From Torulaspora globosa (lineage: Eukaryota; Ascomycota; Saccharomycetes; Saccharomycetales; Saccharomycetaceae), in contig NC_050733.1 of NCBI RefSeq assembly GCF_014133895.1, forward strand, positions 372,001 through 436,000: a stretch of 64,000 nucleotides of DNA, read 5' to 3'. A program made the position numbers and the translations under genes. The notes beneath the pieces were generated by a model. The model made no database searches. It was not told where the DNA came from and saw only the letters and a list, made by a program, of their open reading frames with translations. Each line of letters opens with the position of its first letter. The first letter of the stretch is position 1. This document shows, piece after piece, positions 45,898 to 55,420 of the stretch.

Positions 45898-47325
45898 ATG
45901 ATGGACTACTCCCTTGCCCAGTTCTATCAAGATGTCAGTAATGGAGCGTTTCAGGTTATGGTAGTTGATTTAGACCTCAATGGGCAGCGGATAGCGGCGC
46001 TGCAGAGAGAACTACAGGGTCGCCCAAATGACGGGCATTTGATGGACGACAAAGCATTGGAGGAAGCAGTCGAATCCCAAGACTTCAGATTCAACGGCAG
46101 AGGCTGGACCAGATTCAATATTATGATAACGTCATTTCTGCAGTTCTGCAGAGACGTCGATCCATGGTCGCTCTGGCGCAGTTGCGACTTGATCTTCAAG
46201 TTTTACCAAGACTTGGGGAACTGCCTGCTGAATGATTCGTACCCCATCGACCCGCTCGTTCCGCTGTTCACAGAATTGACAAATTATGTGGTAAACTTGG
46301 CGACTATACTTGATGCGAATAGCGTGAAATTGAATACGAGACCGCATCAATTCCTATCACATACATCAGCAGTGATATCCAAGGTTTTTAATAGCGTAAA
46401 ACCACCAAGAACTAGCGAGGATGACGTTTCGAATGGCAATGCGGTAGGTCTGCCGGAGAAGCAACGCATTCTGCTGTACCTAGTGAACAAGCTGAATAAC
46501 CTGTATTTCCGAATCAAATCGCCGCAGCTATGTTCGAACATTTTTAAGAATTTCAAGCCAAAAGCCATGACTTCCTCTTTTGCCCAGTACCCGATCAGAG
46601 AGCAAATAGAGTACCGCTACCTTCTTGGACGATACTATCTGCTGAACCACCGGGTTACTAATGCATTTGTTCAGTTGAATACAGCGTTCAGTCAGCTCAT
46701 GTTGATAGCCATGACCGCAGGACCGGATTCGCAGCCGCAGATCAGACGAAATTTATCACGAATATTGCGTTACTTGGTTCCAGCGGGCTTAATGCTGGGC
46801 AAAAGCCCCAGGATTGCATATTTAAGCGAGATCGACCCAAGTCTATCGGAGAAATACGCATCCCTGCTTCATCACATGCGAAACGGGAACATCAGGGCTC
46901 TGAACGCGTGGCTAGCGCATCACGAAAACAGTCTACGAAGAGACCATTTACTCTTGATCCTACTGGAGAAGCTGCCGATGATCTGCTACCGAAATCTCAT
47001 AAGGACGGTGGTTCAAACGTGCACGATCCCCCAGAATACCGGGAAAATCCCTTACGCGCAGATAGAAGCAGCTTTCAAGCTCTCCATTGGAGAGCTCACA
47101 CCAGAAAAAATTGACATACACACTGCTATTCATCGTCCCGACAACGTGGAGAACGTCCTAGTGACGCTGATCAATTTGGGCCTTCTGAGAGGCAATTGCT
47201 TCCCCATGCTGCGGCTATGTGTGGTCAAGAAGACTCAGGCGATCAGGGAAATACTGCCCTCAATACAGGAGAGGATTCTCGCCACATTTCCACTCAATTC
47301 AGAGGATTCATGGCTAGATGATTGA
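45898..47325 (+). CDS. THP1: Thp1, TREX-2 mRNA export subunit
   Basis: 475 residues (S. cerevisiae Thp1 455). PCI-domain partner of Sac3 in the TREX-2 complex that couples transcription at SAGA-regulated genes to export through the nuclear pore. Helical repeats occupy the N-terminal two thirds, and the PCI/winged-helix portion is at about 300-470 (LLILLEKLPMICYRNLIRTV, IPYAQIEAAFKLSIGELTPE, VENVLVTLINLGLLRGNCFP). The start MMDYSLAQFYQDV fits the family. The frame stays open for 77 codons after the TGA at 47323-47325. Confidence 0.9.
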   Translation: MMDYSLAQFYQDVSNGAFQVMVVDLDLNGQRIAALQRELQGRPNDGHLMDDKALEEAVESQDFRFNGRGWTRFNIMITSFLQFCRDVDPWSLWRSCDLIFKFYQDLGNCLLNDSYPIDPLVPLFTELTNYVVNLATILDANSVKLNTRPHQFLSHTSAVISKVFNSVKPPRTSEDDVSNGNAVGLPEKQRILLYLVNKLNNLYFRIKSPQLCSNIFKNFKPKAMTSSFAQYPIREQIEYRYLLGRYYLLNHRVTNAFVQLNTAFSQLMLIAMTAGPDSQPQIRRNLSRILRYLVPAGLMLGKSPRIAYLSEIDPSLSEKYASLLHHMRNGNIRALNAWLAHHENSLRRDHLLLILLEKLPMICYRNLIRTVVQTCTIPQNTGKIPYAQIEAAFKLSIGELTPEKIDIHTAIHRPDNVENVLVTLINLGLLRGNCFPMLRLCVVKKTQAIREILPSIQERILATFPLNSEDSWLDD

Positions 47326-47672
47326 TCATCGCCTGGTCCCGTGGGAAACGATGGCGAAGCGCTCTTGAATCGCTACTGCCAGCTGCTTTCGCCTGTTCGA
47401 GCTCGAGCCAGCTTCCTATCCGCTGCACCAGACGAATCAGCGATTCAATTGACCTTCTTCGCCATAATTTCGACCATCGGAGTCATCGCATTCAGTTTAG
47501 CTCAGTATCTTTCATATAGTCTTAGGCTGAAAAATAATCAATTTTTCAGTGCTTGAAGAACGTCGAGGGGCACACCAAGAGCTGTAACAAAAAGGAGGAC
47601 AACTGAGGTGCTGGATTCCAGGGCTAGATCTAGGAGTTTGTCAGTGTATTGGTCGTGTGTTAGTCTATCAAC
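47326..47672. other. THP1-SIT4 intergenic region with an open frame in the THP1 frame
   Basis: 347 bp. Immediately after the THP1 stop, and in the same frame, 76 sense codons run to a stop at 47554-47556. They encode a hydrophobic, membrane-like stretch (LTFFAIISTIGVIAFSLAQY) but contain no ATG. The remainder is the SIT4 promoter, without a clear TATA box. I do not call it a gene. Confidence 0.5.
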
Positions 47673-48608
47673 ATGGTAGAAAAGGGGCCAGATGAGTGGC
47701 TGGAGAGGATCAAGAAGTGCCAATCGCTGACAGAAAATGAGATGAAGCAGCTCTGTGAGATGGTGAAGGAGCTGCTGATGGAGGAGAGCAATATCCAGCC
47801 AGTGCAAACGCCGGTGACTGTATGTGGGGATATTCACGGACAGTTCCACGATCTCTTGGAGCTCTTCCGGACCGCTGGAGGGTTTCCCGACGATATCAAC
47901 TATATCTTCCTTGGAGACTACGTAGATCGCGGGTATTACAGTTTGGAGACTTTCACGCTGTTGATGTGCCTGAAGGTCAAGTATTCCTCGAGGATTACGC
48001 TAGTCAGAGGGAACCACGAGTCGAGACAGATCACGCAAGTGTACGGATTCTACGAAGAGTGTCTGAACAAGTATGGTTCCACCACGGTATGGAAGTACTG
48101 CTGCCAGGTGTTTGACTTCCTGACGTTGGCGGCGATCATCGACGGAAAAATACTGTGTGTTCATGGCGGTCTTTCGCCCGAAATAAGGATGCTTGACCAG
48201 ATCAGAGTGCTCTCCAGAGCTCAGGAGGTGCCACACGAAGGTGGCTTCTCAGATCTGCTCTGGAGCGACCCCGATAACGTGGAAGCATGGCAAGTGTCGC
48301 CCCGCGGTGCCGGCTGGCTCTTTGGCAGCAAAGTGGCGCGCGAGTTTAACCATGTTAACGGTCTGAACCTGATCGCGCGGGCCCATCAGCTGGTCATGGA
48401 AGGCTTCAAGTACCACTTCCCCGAGAAGGACGTCGTCACCGTCTGGTCCGCACCCAACTACTGCTACCGATGCGGTAACGTCGCCAGTGTCATGAAAGTC
48501 GAGGAGGACCTGGAGCCCACCTTCAAGATCTTCTCCGCTGTACCGGACGACTACATCCAAGAAGCGACAGCCAGTCATAACAACCAGAGGGGTGGATACT
48601 TCTTATAG
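47673..48608 (+). CDS. SIT4: Sit4, PP6-type Ser/Thr protein phosphatase
   Basis: 311 residues, nearly identical to S. cerevisiae Sit4 (311). Catalytic subunit acting with SAP proteins downstream of TOR on nutrient-responsive targets, in G1 progression and in tRNA-modification control. The metal-binding motifs are [16 protein letters not shown] and RGNHESRQ, with catalytic-core stretches [11 protein letters not shown] and the C-terminal YFL that is carboxymethylated in PP2A-like enzymes. The start [20 protein letters not shown] matches Sit4 rather than Pph3, Ppg1 or Pph21/22. It is followed by NPC2 as in YDL047W-YDL046W. Confidence 0.97.
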   Translation: MVEKGPDEWLERIKKCQSLTENEMKQLCEMVKELLMEESNIQPVQTPVTVCGDIHGQFHDLLELFRTAGGFPDDINYIFLGDYVDRGYYSLETFTLLMCLKVKYSSRITLVRGNHESRQITQVYGFYEECLNKYGSTTVWKYCCQVFDFLTLAAIIDGKILCVHGGLSPEIRMLDQIRVLSRAQEVPHEGGFSDLLWSDPDNVEAWQVSPRGAGWLFGSKVAREFNHVNGLNLIARAHQLVMEGFKYHFPEKDVVTVWSAPNYCYRCGNVASVMKVEEDLEPTFKIFSAVPDDYIQEATASHNNQRGGYFL

Positions 48609-48620
48609 ACCCTTTTCCGA

Positions 48621-48641
48621 GATGATGATGATGATGATGAT
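48621..48641 (+). repeat. (GAT)7 microsatellite in the SIT4 3' region
   Basis: Seven perfect GAT units 13 bp after the SIT4 stop. Non-coding by position; likely length-variable between strains. Confidence 0.85.
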
Positions 48642-48904
48642 CACGACGCCGATGACGAAAATCGACGCTAAGGTAAACCTACCTCATCCACAGCCCAAAC
48701 GTCGCATTCAACTGTCAGAACACGTCTGCAACCGAGCTAACTGCCCCCATTTGTTTAATAATCCATATTTACCCACCAGAGTATAGTCTACAATACCTGC
48801 ACAATCCATTTCGATATTCGCCGCTACCCAATCGCTCGCTCAACCAGGCCGATCAGCAGCAGACTACACTTGATTGAGAGCCCAATCCCAGCAATACAGC
48901 TCAA

Positions 48905-48926
48905 ATAGACCGCCTTCGGCGGCTAT
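48905..48926. repeat. GC-rich hairpin upstream of NPC2
   Basis: ATAG-A-CCGCC-TTC-GGCGG-CTAT: a 5-bp GC stem and a 4-bp outer stem with one unpaired A, loop of three. It lies about 300 bp after SIT4 and 158 bp before NPC2. Role unknown. Confidence 0.5.
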
Positions 48927-49083
48927 TCGGTATGGCATAGCCTTTGTGAAGTAATCCACATCGTAGAAAGCGACGCACAGGGATCTCCAGCTAATCTATA
49001 TAGAGGTCGGCATAGATTGGCCCCTTTGTGTACCGAGCAGACCCGCAAGAGATACGCCAAGAAGCGTGTCGTTATAACCAGAG

Positions 49084-49641
49084 ATGCACTTTGCTTCTGT
49101 ATTCATTCGTGTTTTGAGCTTGCTGACTGTGGGAGCGCTTGCTGGATTGGTGAACTTCCTTCCAGTACTGCCATTTGATAACAAACCCGTTCCGGGAGGA
49201 TCTCCTTTCTACCAATGCGACGTGAGCGAGAAACAATACTTGGAGATCTCGACTGTCGATTTAGCTCCTAATCCGCCGGTTCGTGGTAAGAACTTGACCA
49301 TTTCTGCGGTCGGTAAGTTGCACGAGACCATTCAGCAAGGAGCCTACGTGGACGTGGAGGTTCGTCTGGGTTATATCAAGTTGCTGACGCAGACTTACGA
49401 TCTCTGCGAGACTTTGGAGGAGAATAATGTCGATGGCCTAACTTGCCCACTTACCGCTGGTCTGTACAATGTGGTCAAGGAAGTCGAGATTCCAGCTGAA
49501 GTGCCACCGGGCAAGTACGTTGTGCTAGCCAGGGCGTACAACGTTGATGATGAACTCATCACCTGTCTGACCGGCGAAATTGTGTTCCCAGCTGTCGACA
49601 GAGGGATCCGCAGGAAGGTTCTTGACAAGCTACACTGGTGA
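49084..49641 (+). CDS. NPC2: Npc2, sterol-transfer protein of the vacuole/lysosome
   Basis: 185 residues (S. cerevisiae Npc2 173). Soluble lumenal protein that binds sterol and phosphatidylinositol and hands sterol to Ncr1 in the vacuole. A signal peptide is clear ([20 protein letters not shown]). The ML (MD-2-related lipid-recognition) domain follows: [56 protein letters not shown] and the end [18 protein letters not shown]. Five lumenal cysteines are seen (C47, C118, C131 and two others before or after), in keeping with disulfides. Same orientation as SIT4; TATATAGA box upstream. Confidence 0.94.
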   Translation: MHFASVFIRVLSLLTVGALAGLVNFLPVLPFDNKPVPGGSPFYQCDVSEKQYLEISTVDLAPNPPVRGKNLTISAVGKLHETIQQGAYVDVEVRLGYIKLLTQTYDLCETLEENNVDGLTCPLTAGLYNVVKEVEIPAEVPPGKYVVLARAYNVDDELITCLTGEIVFPAVDRGIRRKVLDKLHW

Positions 49642-49741
49642 GCGCAATATGTAATCGCTTAGCACTTTATTTAGGACGCCAGAGGACTCTTAACCACTTA
49701 TTTAATACTGTGCTGTTCCTTTCGCTGTCGCGGAGTTATCC

Positions 49742-49749
49742 TATATAGG
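49742..49749 (+). promoter_or_regulatory. TATA box of SDH5
   Basis: TATATAGG 63-70 bp before the SDH5 ATG at 49812. Confidence 0.5.
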
Positions 49750-49811
49750 AGTCGCATGTTGCGTTAGAACTGTCTACTTCACCCAAGGTGAGAAGGAGCA
49801 AGTACGCTGAA

Positions 49812-50303
49812 ATGATCAGGATTAGACGCTCATTGCCGCCTTTGGCTGGCTCGTTTGGATTGCTGAGACCGCTCAATGTTAGGACCGTCTCCCCGTTGCA
49901 GTTTTACTCGTCCAAGAGCAAACCTGAAGAAAAGGACGATGTATTCTTGAGGATCAAGGTACAACCGATCGACAGAGAAGGAGAATCGCTCGACAAGAAG
50001 AGGGCTCGATTGATCTACCAGTCGAGGAAAAGGGGTATCCTGGAGACAGATCTTCTGCTTTCTCGTTTCGCCGCGAAGTACCTGAAGCACATGTCGGAGA
50101 AAGAGCTAGACGAGTACGACGAGCTGCTGGATGAGCTCGATTGGGACATATATTACTGGGCCACCAAGAATTTCGAGACTAGTCCCCTGCCCAAAAAGTG
50201 GGAAAACTCGCAATTGCTCAAGCAGCTGCAGGAATTCAGCGAAAACAAAGAGAGGGAAATACTCAGAATGCCAGATCTCAAGAACTACTGGCTCAATGAG
50301 TGA
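49812..50303 (+). CDS. SDH5: Sdh5 (SDHAF2), succinate dehydrogenase flavinylation factor
   Basis: 163 residues (S. cerevisiae Sdh5 162). Mitochondrial matrix protein required for covalent attachment of FAD to Sdh1. A basic presequence ([18 protein letters not shown]) precedes the core: [40 protein letters not shown] and [20 protein letters not shown], the signature of the family. The ATG at 49812 starts the presequence; the GTG at 49788 is not used. It is YOL071W-like and lies between chromosome-IV-type genes NPC2 and MRP10. Confidence 0.96.
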   Translation: MIRIRRSLPPLAGSFGLLRPLNVRTVSPLQFYSSKSKPEEKDDVFLRIKVQPIDREGESLDKKRARLIYQSRKRGILETDLLLSRFAAKYLKHMSEKELDEYDELLDELDWDIYYWATKNFETSPLPKKWENSQLLKQLQEFSENKEREILRMPDLKNYWLNE

Positions 50304-50331
50304 ACACAGCCGGAGCAACCTCTAGTACTTG

Positions 50332-50339
50332 TATATATA
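50332..50339 (+). terminator. TATATATA 3'-end element of SDH5
   Basis: TATATATA 29-36 bp after the SDH5 stop, a typical position for the efficiency element of yeast polyadenylation. Confidence 0.45.
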
Positions 50340-50495
50340 GCTTGGCTTACATTCATTATGTTAGCAGATCACTATGGACGTAGAGCACTTCGGTATAAGC
50401 TTAGCGAAATTTCATCAATGAGCATCAGTAATCTTTGATCTTACGGCGAAGAGGTTGATCGTTTGGTGACTCTACTCTTGGTCGGTGTCATTGGT

Positions 50496-50783
50496 ATGTC
50501 AGGGAAACCTCCAGTTCATAGACTGCCACCTCTGCCCCGGTTGAAGGTCAAGAAACCGATTTTAACGCAGGAAGCGAACAAATGTCTGGTACTGATGTCC
50601 AACTTACTTCAATGTTGGTCTTCCAATGGACACATGAACCCTGCGTGTGAAAACTTGGCCAAGGAGCTGAAGATTTGCTCAAAGGAAAGGGCGCTGGGCA
50701 AGGGAAATACTGTGGAGAAGAGCAATATCAACTACCACGCGGCAAGACTTTACAATAGGATAAGTGGTAAACCACATGATTGA
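50496..50783 (+). CDS. MRP10: Mitochondrial small-subunit ribosomal protein mS37 (Mrp10)
   Basis: 95 residues, same as S. cerevisiae Mrp10. CHCH-type mitoribosomal protein imported with help of Mia40. The start [20 protein letters not shown], the twin CX9C motifs (C55-x9-... in [16 protein letters not shown] and [14 protein letters not shown]) and the end [20 protein letters not shown] are nearly identical to yeast. The ATG at 50496 is chosen; the upstream GTG frame adds residues not found in the family. The last five codons and stop form one arm and loop of a perfect hairpin. Convergent with FAD1. Confidence 0.97.
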   Translation: MSGKPPVHRLPPLPRLKVKKPILTQEANKCLVLMSNLLQCWSSNGHMNPACENLAKELKICSKERALGKGNTVEKSNINYHAARLYNRISGKPHD

Positions 50784-50792
50784 TGTGGTTTA
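50768..50792. terminator. Perfect hairpin across the MRP10 stop codon
   Basis: TAAACCACAT (50768-50777), loop GATTG, ATGTGGTTTA (50783-50792): a 10-bp perfect stem with a 5-nt loop that includes most of the TGA stop (50781-50783). It lies 52 bp before the FAD1 stop between convergent genes, and is followed by a TATATA at 50808-50813. It may help 3'-end formation or be incidental. Confidence 0.5.
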
Positions 50793-50843
50793 TTATGACC
50801 ATTCGTGTATATAATTGTTTAAATGTGAATCATGAATTTGGCA

Positions 50844-51764
50844 TTAGCAGCTTTTAATCCTGCCCGCTCTCTCGAGGGAGTCGTCAGTCAAGTACCATCC
50901 GGGCAGATACTTTCCATTTGAGCCCTTTAGTAGTGCGAGATCTTTGCGACTTACTTTGGACACATTGACTTGGTCGTGCTGGCCCTCTGCCTTGCCGAAT
51001 GCATGTGCAATTTCCCACTGGAACAGCAAGCTGGGTTTGCCTGTTCGGTCCACGTTGAGATGAGGATTGGGCAGTGTGTTCTTGATGCTTCCGACCGATG
51101 TGAACCCCATGCCGTATATGCCACATATTGGCTCATTTGAGAAAAGCAGGAAGCTCCATATGTTGGATAATTTCCAATGCAACAGAGGCTGCAATCGCAG
51201 GAAGTCGGGCCAGTCGGCGTCTGTCGGCTGTATGGTCTTTAAATCAGCTGCGTAAGGGTCCGTGTATCTGATTCCTATCACAATAGCCTTGGTCTCTGAG
51301 TGCGATTTCAAGTACAGCTCGAATGCCTCTGGCATACTCAGTTTTCTTCCGTCACCTCGCAGAGATTCATATAACGACAGGCAGTATCTTTCAGATGTGC
51401 TTGCAACAAAATCTTCCATCGTTGCAAAAGTCTCCTCCTGATCTATGAACACAGTAGGTAAGCTGCGTAGAGGGTACTTGTGATATTGACGATCATACTG
51501 GGTGTCTTGCAGACTGTTCAGAAAGAACTCCCAAATGCAGCCCAGGTAGAGCAATAACAGCACTTGGCAATCCTTACCACCATTGTAGGAGAATGAGATT
51601 TCAGAGCTCAAAGGGCTCCAGCGAGGAAATATGTCCTGCAAAAAGTATCTTTTGGTTAGTCTGATAGCATCCTGAGTATCAGCTATCACCTGCGATTGGT
51701 TTGTGATTTCAAGATATGAATTTGTCAAATTGTAGCAATACTCTGAAATCTGTCCCAGATCCAT
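50844..51764 (-). CDS. FAD1: FAD synthetase (FMN adenylyltransferase)
   Basis: 306 residues, the same length as S. cerevisiae Fad1. Cytosolic enzyme that joins FMN and ATP to make FAD. It belongs to the PAPS-reductase-like adenylyltransferases: SYNGGKDCQVLLLL is the P-loop-like nucleotide-binding motif at about 59-72, followed by TVFIDQEETFATMEDFV, AIVIGIRYTDPYAADLKTIQ, LHWKLSNIWSFLL and YGMGFTSVGSIKNT. The C-terminal YLPGWYLTDDSLERAGR is conserved. ATG at 51764. It follows MTF2 in the same direction, as YDL045C and YDL044C do. Confidence 0.96.
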   Translation of the reverse strand: MDLGQISEYCYNLTNSYLEITNQSQVIADTQDAIRLTKRYFLQDIFPRWSPLSSEISFSYNGGKDCQVLLLLYLGCIWEFFLNSLQDTQYDRQYHKYPLRSLPTVFIDQEETFATMEDFVASTSERYCLSLYESLRGDGRKLSMPEAFELYLKSHSETKAIVIGIRYTDPYAADLKTIQPTDADWPDFLRLQPLLHWKLSNIWSFLLFSNEPICGIYGMGFTSVGSIKNTLPNPHLNVDRTGKPSLLFQWEIAHAFGKAEGQHDQVNVSKVSRKDLALLKGSNGKYLPGWYLTDDSLERAGRIKSC

Positions 51765-52032
51765 TCTGAAGGTTTGAGAAGTATTATGAATATTCAGCCC
51801 ATCAATGCATTGTCAAATGTTAATCGAAAGTAGAAGCGTTTGTATGTTACTAATAGCAGGTTGAAAAATTTCGAAGCTTGAAAGTGTCAGTAAAATAGAA
51901 TATGTGTGCTCAGGACCGTATGCCATCAAAGCACACCGATTGCTTAATGGCTCGTTGCCAGCCGTAATGCGCATATTTTAGAATGCAGATATTGCGCTTT
52001 ACAGTTAATCAATATTTACAGAAATTACGTCG

Positions 52033-53322
52033 CTAAGCTAAATTCTCTTTCAGCTTTCTGAGATAATTCTCGACAAGCTGCAGATCTGTGCTATTTTCTC
52101 GACACCACACGACCCCAACTGTCAGCGGATTTCCCTGCATGGAGCCTGTATCTTCGTTGAGAATCCCGTCGTTGATGTGTCTGAGATCATGCGCAATCTT
52201 GTCCAGGATCTCGATAGTGTAAAGATCGCCACGTATGCCATTTATGCTCATCTCGGTGGTCAATTGCTTGAGCTGATAAATCTCGCGGTAGTTATCCCAG
52301 GAGAGTCGCAAAAGGAGATTGTAAAAGTCGACATTGCAGACGTTCAGATACAGCGAGATGTCTTTCTTGCACTCTTGGTAGATATAGGAGATCAGTGAGA
52401 ACTTTCTCTCGGAAGGGAAGTTTAGCTCTTCGGAAGTGAAAAGTTCTACCAGCGTATATGGAAGGGACACACCCAATGGTCGCGGTAGCTCTTTGGAGTT
52501 TTTCAGGCACTGTTCTTTTATGTGTTGCACTATCTCCGAGGATGACTTGTAGTTATTGTTGTCCAGCGTCTTGTCTCTATCCACATAGGATTTTAACAGC
52601 TTTCGTACCAGGACGAAAAGATCATAGTCTGTCTCGATCTGCGAAAAGATTGACGTTAAATAGGGCTCCATGGCTGTCTGCATAGCAGCTTTAAAGCTTT
52701 CTTTCGCTTTCAAAGTCTCCAAAACTTCTTTGTTCATTCTTAGTTTGAAGTCTGCCTTTAGGCCAAACTCATCCTCTGAAATCGGCGCTTTCTCAGCATT
52801 AGCAAGCTCTCTGCTAGCCTTTTCACTTTCCGGCACTTTCACATCCTCTGCATCAGAGAACATGCTTGAGATAAGTGATACAGGATAGTTCCTTATATCA
52901 TCCGTTGTCAGTTTGGCTGACTCGCCAATGTCTCCCAATTGCGTACTACCGCTGGTATTCTTAAAGAAGTCGAAAAGCTTCCTATCCTCCGGTCTGATTT
53001 CCTGTGATTTTTTCTCAAACACAACTTGTAGACCACGTCCTTCTTCCTTGTGAGCTGTTGTTACATCCGGTTGAATTGCGGCTGCTTGAGATAAAACTTC
53101 CTCAGAGTTTTTGCTACGTAGCTCCTCCCTCATCATCAGCTTATTGAAGACTGCTCCAAATAGTGCTCTTTCTTGAACACTTGAAAGCTCTTCCTCATCT
53201 TTGAAATGTGTATTGAGATCCGAAGACCGTGATGGTATGTGTGACTTCTGATCTGTCAATTTGAGACTATAAGACTGCCTGCCGAGTACCCTCAAGTGTC
53301 CAACGGCTTTTGATCGAAGCAT
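52033..53322 (-). CDS. MTF2: Mtf2 (Nam1), mitochondrial mRNA processing/translation factor
   Basis: 429 residues (S. cerevisiae Mtf2 440). Matrix protein that works with mitochondrial RNA polymerase and Sls1 to pass mRNAs to membrane-bound ribosomes and to support intron removal. The basic N terminus (MLRSKAVGHLRVLGRQSYSL) is a presequence. The conserved region is the C-terminal half, including LPRPLGVSLPYTLVELFTSE, YNLLLRLSWDNYREIYQLKQ and IRGDLYTIEILDKIAHDLRH. The call rests on these blocks and on position between FAD1 and the YDL/YOL junction. Confidence 0.88.
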   Translation of the reverse strand: MLRSKAVGHLRVLGRQSYSLKLTDQKSHIPSRSSDLNTHFKDEEELSSVQERALFGAVFNKLMMREELRSKNSEEVLSQAAAIQPDVTTAHKEEGRGLQVVFEKKSQEIRPEDRKLFDFFKNTSGSTQLGDIGESAKLTTDDIRNYPVSLISSMFSDAEDVKVPESEKASRELANAEKAPISEDEFGLKADFKLRMNKEVLETLKAKESFKAAMQTAMEPYLTSIFSQIETDYDLFVLVRKLLKSYVDRDKTLDNNNYKSSSEIVQHIKEQCLKNSKELPRPLGVSLPYTLVELFTSEELNFPSERKFSLISYIYQECKKDISLYLNVCNVDFYNLLLRLSWDNYREIYQLKQLTTEMSINGIRGDLYTIEILDKIAHDLRHINDGILNEDTGSMQGNPLTVGVVWCRENSTDLQLVENYLRKLKENLA

Positions 53323-53555
53323 AGCGGTCGCAATCGAGCTCTTTCAAGCGTCTCGCGGTGATGATTCGCTTCTTCTTATTGAGCTTGATTTTTTATTACT
53401 CACTATGATACACTACAGGAAAAGTGTTCTACCATGACTACTTCGAGAAAGCCCAAAATACCCTACTAATGTGCTACTATAAGAAGCTATTTAGTTCCTA
53501 ATCCAGTCACAATGAGTTTTAGAGAAAAGCCTGAACTTTCGGCTTCATCAGCCAG

Positions 53556-55187
53556 CTAGAAGCCTTCAAGCGCTTTTGTAGCTTTATCTAGTCTTCTTAG
53601 ACCTTCTTCGTAGCGATCGGGGTCTAAAACCATGTCAGCTGTGAGCCTTGATAGAGAATCGACGAGCCTCTCCAGAGCTCGTTTTTCTTCGATTTTCATG
53701 CCCAGGTTTGCAAACTCAGAGCCGATTAGTGTGCCCTTAGTGACATTGAGCAGTTGTGTCAATGTATCAACGTCAAATGACCTCAATTCTTGCTTCTTCC
53801 GCTTGCCGTGCTTCTTCTTAGGCGATGGCTTTACTTTTGATTTCGTGCCATCCTGGGTTTTATTGGTAGTGGGTCTTTTATCCTCAGTCTCATCGAGGTC
53901 GAGATTTACTGTCACATCAATATCCTCATACATATCATCGTCGTCATCACATGTAGGCTTATCGGGGGAAGGCTGAGTATCACCACGTTGCTTCTCTTGA
54001 GCTCGAATGGTGGAGTCACGACGTACAGGGCTTGGGACTTTAGGTAGAGGTCTTTCCAGATATATGTCGTCGTCATTAAACTCATCAGGTTCTTCCGAGT
54101 GCTCACGAGAATTATCTTCCCCGGTATTCTGGTGGCTTGTAGCCGAAAAGTAGGCGTCCGAATGATACGTGTTCGTGCTACTTCTTGTGACCGCGCTGGC
54201 GCTCTTCAGATCAGGCGACGGGTCCCGCATCTGCGCCATGAGTTGGGTCTCTATATCATCCAGGGTGTCGCGAATGAATAATCTCGATCTTGGACGGTTT
54301 TTGCTTCTTGGCGGCACTGTAGGATTATATGAGGTAGTCTCTGAACGAACCGGCTTTATACCTTCTTGGTCCTCTCGTACTGTTGTGGATAACGGTGGGA
54401 TGATGCTCGTTACAATAGAAACGTCGTCGCTGATGTGAGAGCTCTCAAGATTTTTAGCACTGTACGTTTCTTGCGAGTCTTCCGCTTGAGATACCGGAGG
54501 CTGTAAGACGGGGCTCTGCTTTTCATAGTTCCTGAGATGGTTGTAAGATGACGAACCACTTTCGCTAGCCAAGTTACCAGAACCAACCGACGACGGAGCC
54601 AAATGATGCTTATTGATTGACAAGAGCCGCAGAGAATTGTTAGGCTCGAGATTCTGATTTGGATCTCGCTCGGTCATCTCTGAAACTCTCGACATCTTTG
54701 AATAATTGGAGCTCAAGCGCTCCACAGGTTTCGCATTCGGAACTGTCTTGATAACAAGATCTTCAGTAGGCATCCTAGAGTCAGCTTCAGTACTAAAATT
54801 GTCATTAAGCCCCAAAGTTTCCACCGATGGCAGCGCCGGCAGATCTGGGTGACTTTCGTTAGTTCCCTTACCTTGATTCTGTACCACGAATGATATACCA
54901 ATGCCCTCTTGAACTACTCCAGAGTAGTCCGATAACATGCTAGATCTCTTATCTGCCGAGTGAAGTGATATCAAACCAGCAGGAGATCTGAAAAGCTTAC
55001 TAGGCGACGAATTCCTTGAATCCGAGGGCTCTTCATGAGGCAGCTCGAATTGGTCATTTTTGTTGGCTGACACAGGCTTACCTATCCTTAGAAGTTCGCT
55101 TTCAATGTCTTCTTTTTGCAGCGAGTCAATCATCGCTGAAAGTCTTTTGTTATTGAGCATCACCTTAGAAGAACCTTCGCCGGACAT
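53556..55187 (-). CDS. NBA1: Nba1-like bud-neck protein
   Basis: 543 residues (S. cerevisiae Nba1 501). Nba1 sits at old division sites and the bud neck, binds Nap1 and blocks Cdc42 repolarisation at cytokinesis remnants. The protein is mostly disordered, rich in Ser/Pro/Asp with several SP/TP sites (PSKLFRSPAG, QPSPDKP, PSPKKKHGKRKK). The conserved parts are the N-terminal helix KVMLNNKRLSAMIDSLQKED and the C-terminal helical block FDVDTLTQLLNVTKGTLIGS with EEKRALERLVDSLSRLTADM. It occupies the YOL070C position two genes from NUF2. Identification is by position and these blocks. Confidence 0.82.
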   Translation of the reverse strand: MSGEGSSKVMLNNKRLSAMIDSLQKEDIESELLRIGKPVSANKNDQFELPHEEPSDSRNSSPSKLFRSPAGLISLHSADKRSSMLSDYSGVVQEGIGISFVVQNQGKGTNESHPDLPALPSVETLGLNDNFSTEADSRMPTEDLVIKTVPNAKPVERLSSNYSKMSRVSEMTERDPNQNLEPNNSLRLLSINKHHLAPSSVGSGNLASESGSSSYNHLRNYEKQSPVLQPPVSQAEDSQETYSAKNLESSHISDDVSIVTSIIPPLSTTVREDQEGIKPVRSETTSYNPTVPPRSKNRPRSRLFIRDTLDDIETQLMAQMRDPSPDLKSASAVTRSSTNTYHSDAYFSATSHQNTGEDNSREHSEEPDEFNDDDIYLERPLPKVPSPVRRDSTIRAQEKQRGDTQPSPDKPTCDDDDDMYEDIDVTVNLDLDETEDKRPTTNKTQDGTKSKVKPSPKKKHGKRKKQELRSFDVDTLTQLLNVTKGTLIGSEFANLGMKIEEKRALERLVDSLSRLTADMVLDPDRYEEGLRRLDKATKALEGF

Positions 55188-55420
55188 TGCGACTTGCCGC
55201 TGGCCTATGAAGCTCTGTAGGGTCTCACAATATCAATCATAGAGACCTTAGAGTGCCAAGAGCATTTGTATATATCTCTTAAGATGTTCCTCATCGTCTC
55301 TTCAACTCTTTTCCTTATACGGCAAAGATACAAACAAATGATAAATGATGATCTACAAGCAGTAGGGTCTCTATAAGTAAAGAAGAAGGCCTTAAGCAGT
55401 GCTCCTGGACCTTGAGGAAG

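Larger units (their letters stand above)
48609..49083. other. SIT4-NPC2 intergenic region (475 bp)
   Basis: Carries a (GAT)7 microsatellite at 48621-48641, a compact GC hairpin at 48905-48926 and a TATATAGA box at 48997-49004, 80-87 bp before the NPC2 ATG. No tRNA or snoRNA boxes were recognised. A short frame starting in the SIT4 end is only a product of the ATG repeats. Confidence 0.5.

Noticed and set aside
48592..48786. 64-codon frame starting in the SIT4 end with a run of Met
   Set aside because: Created by the (GAT)7 repeat and overlapping SIT4 in another frame.
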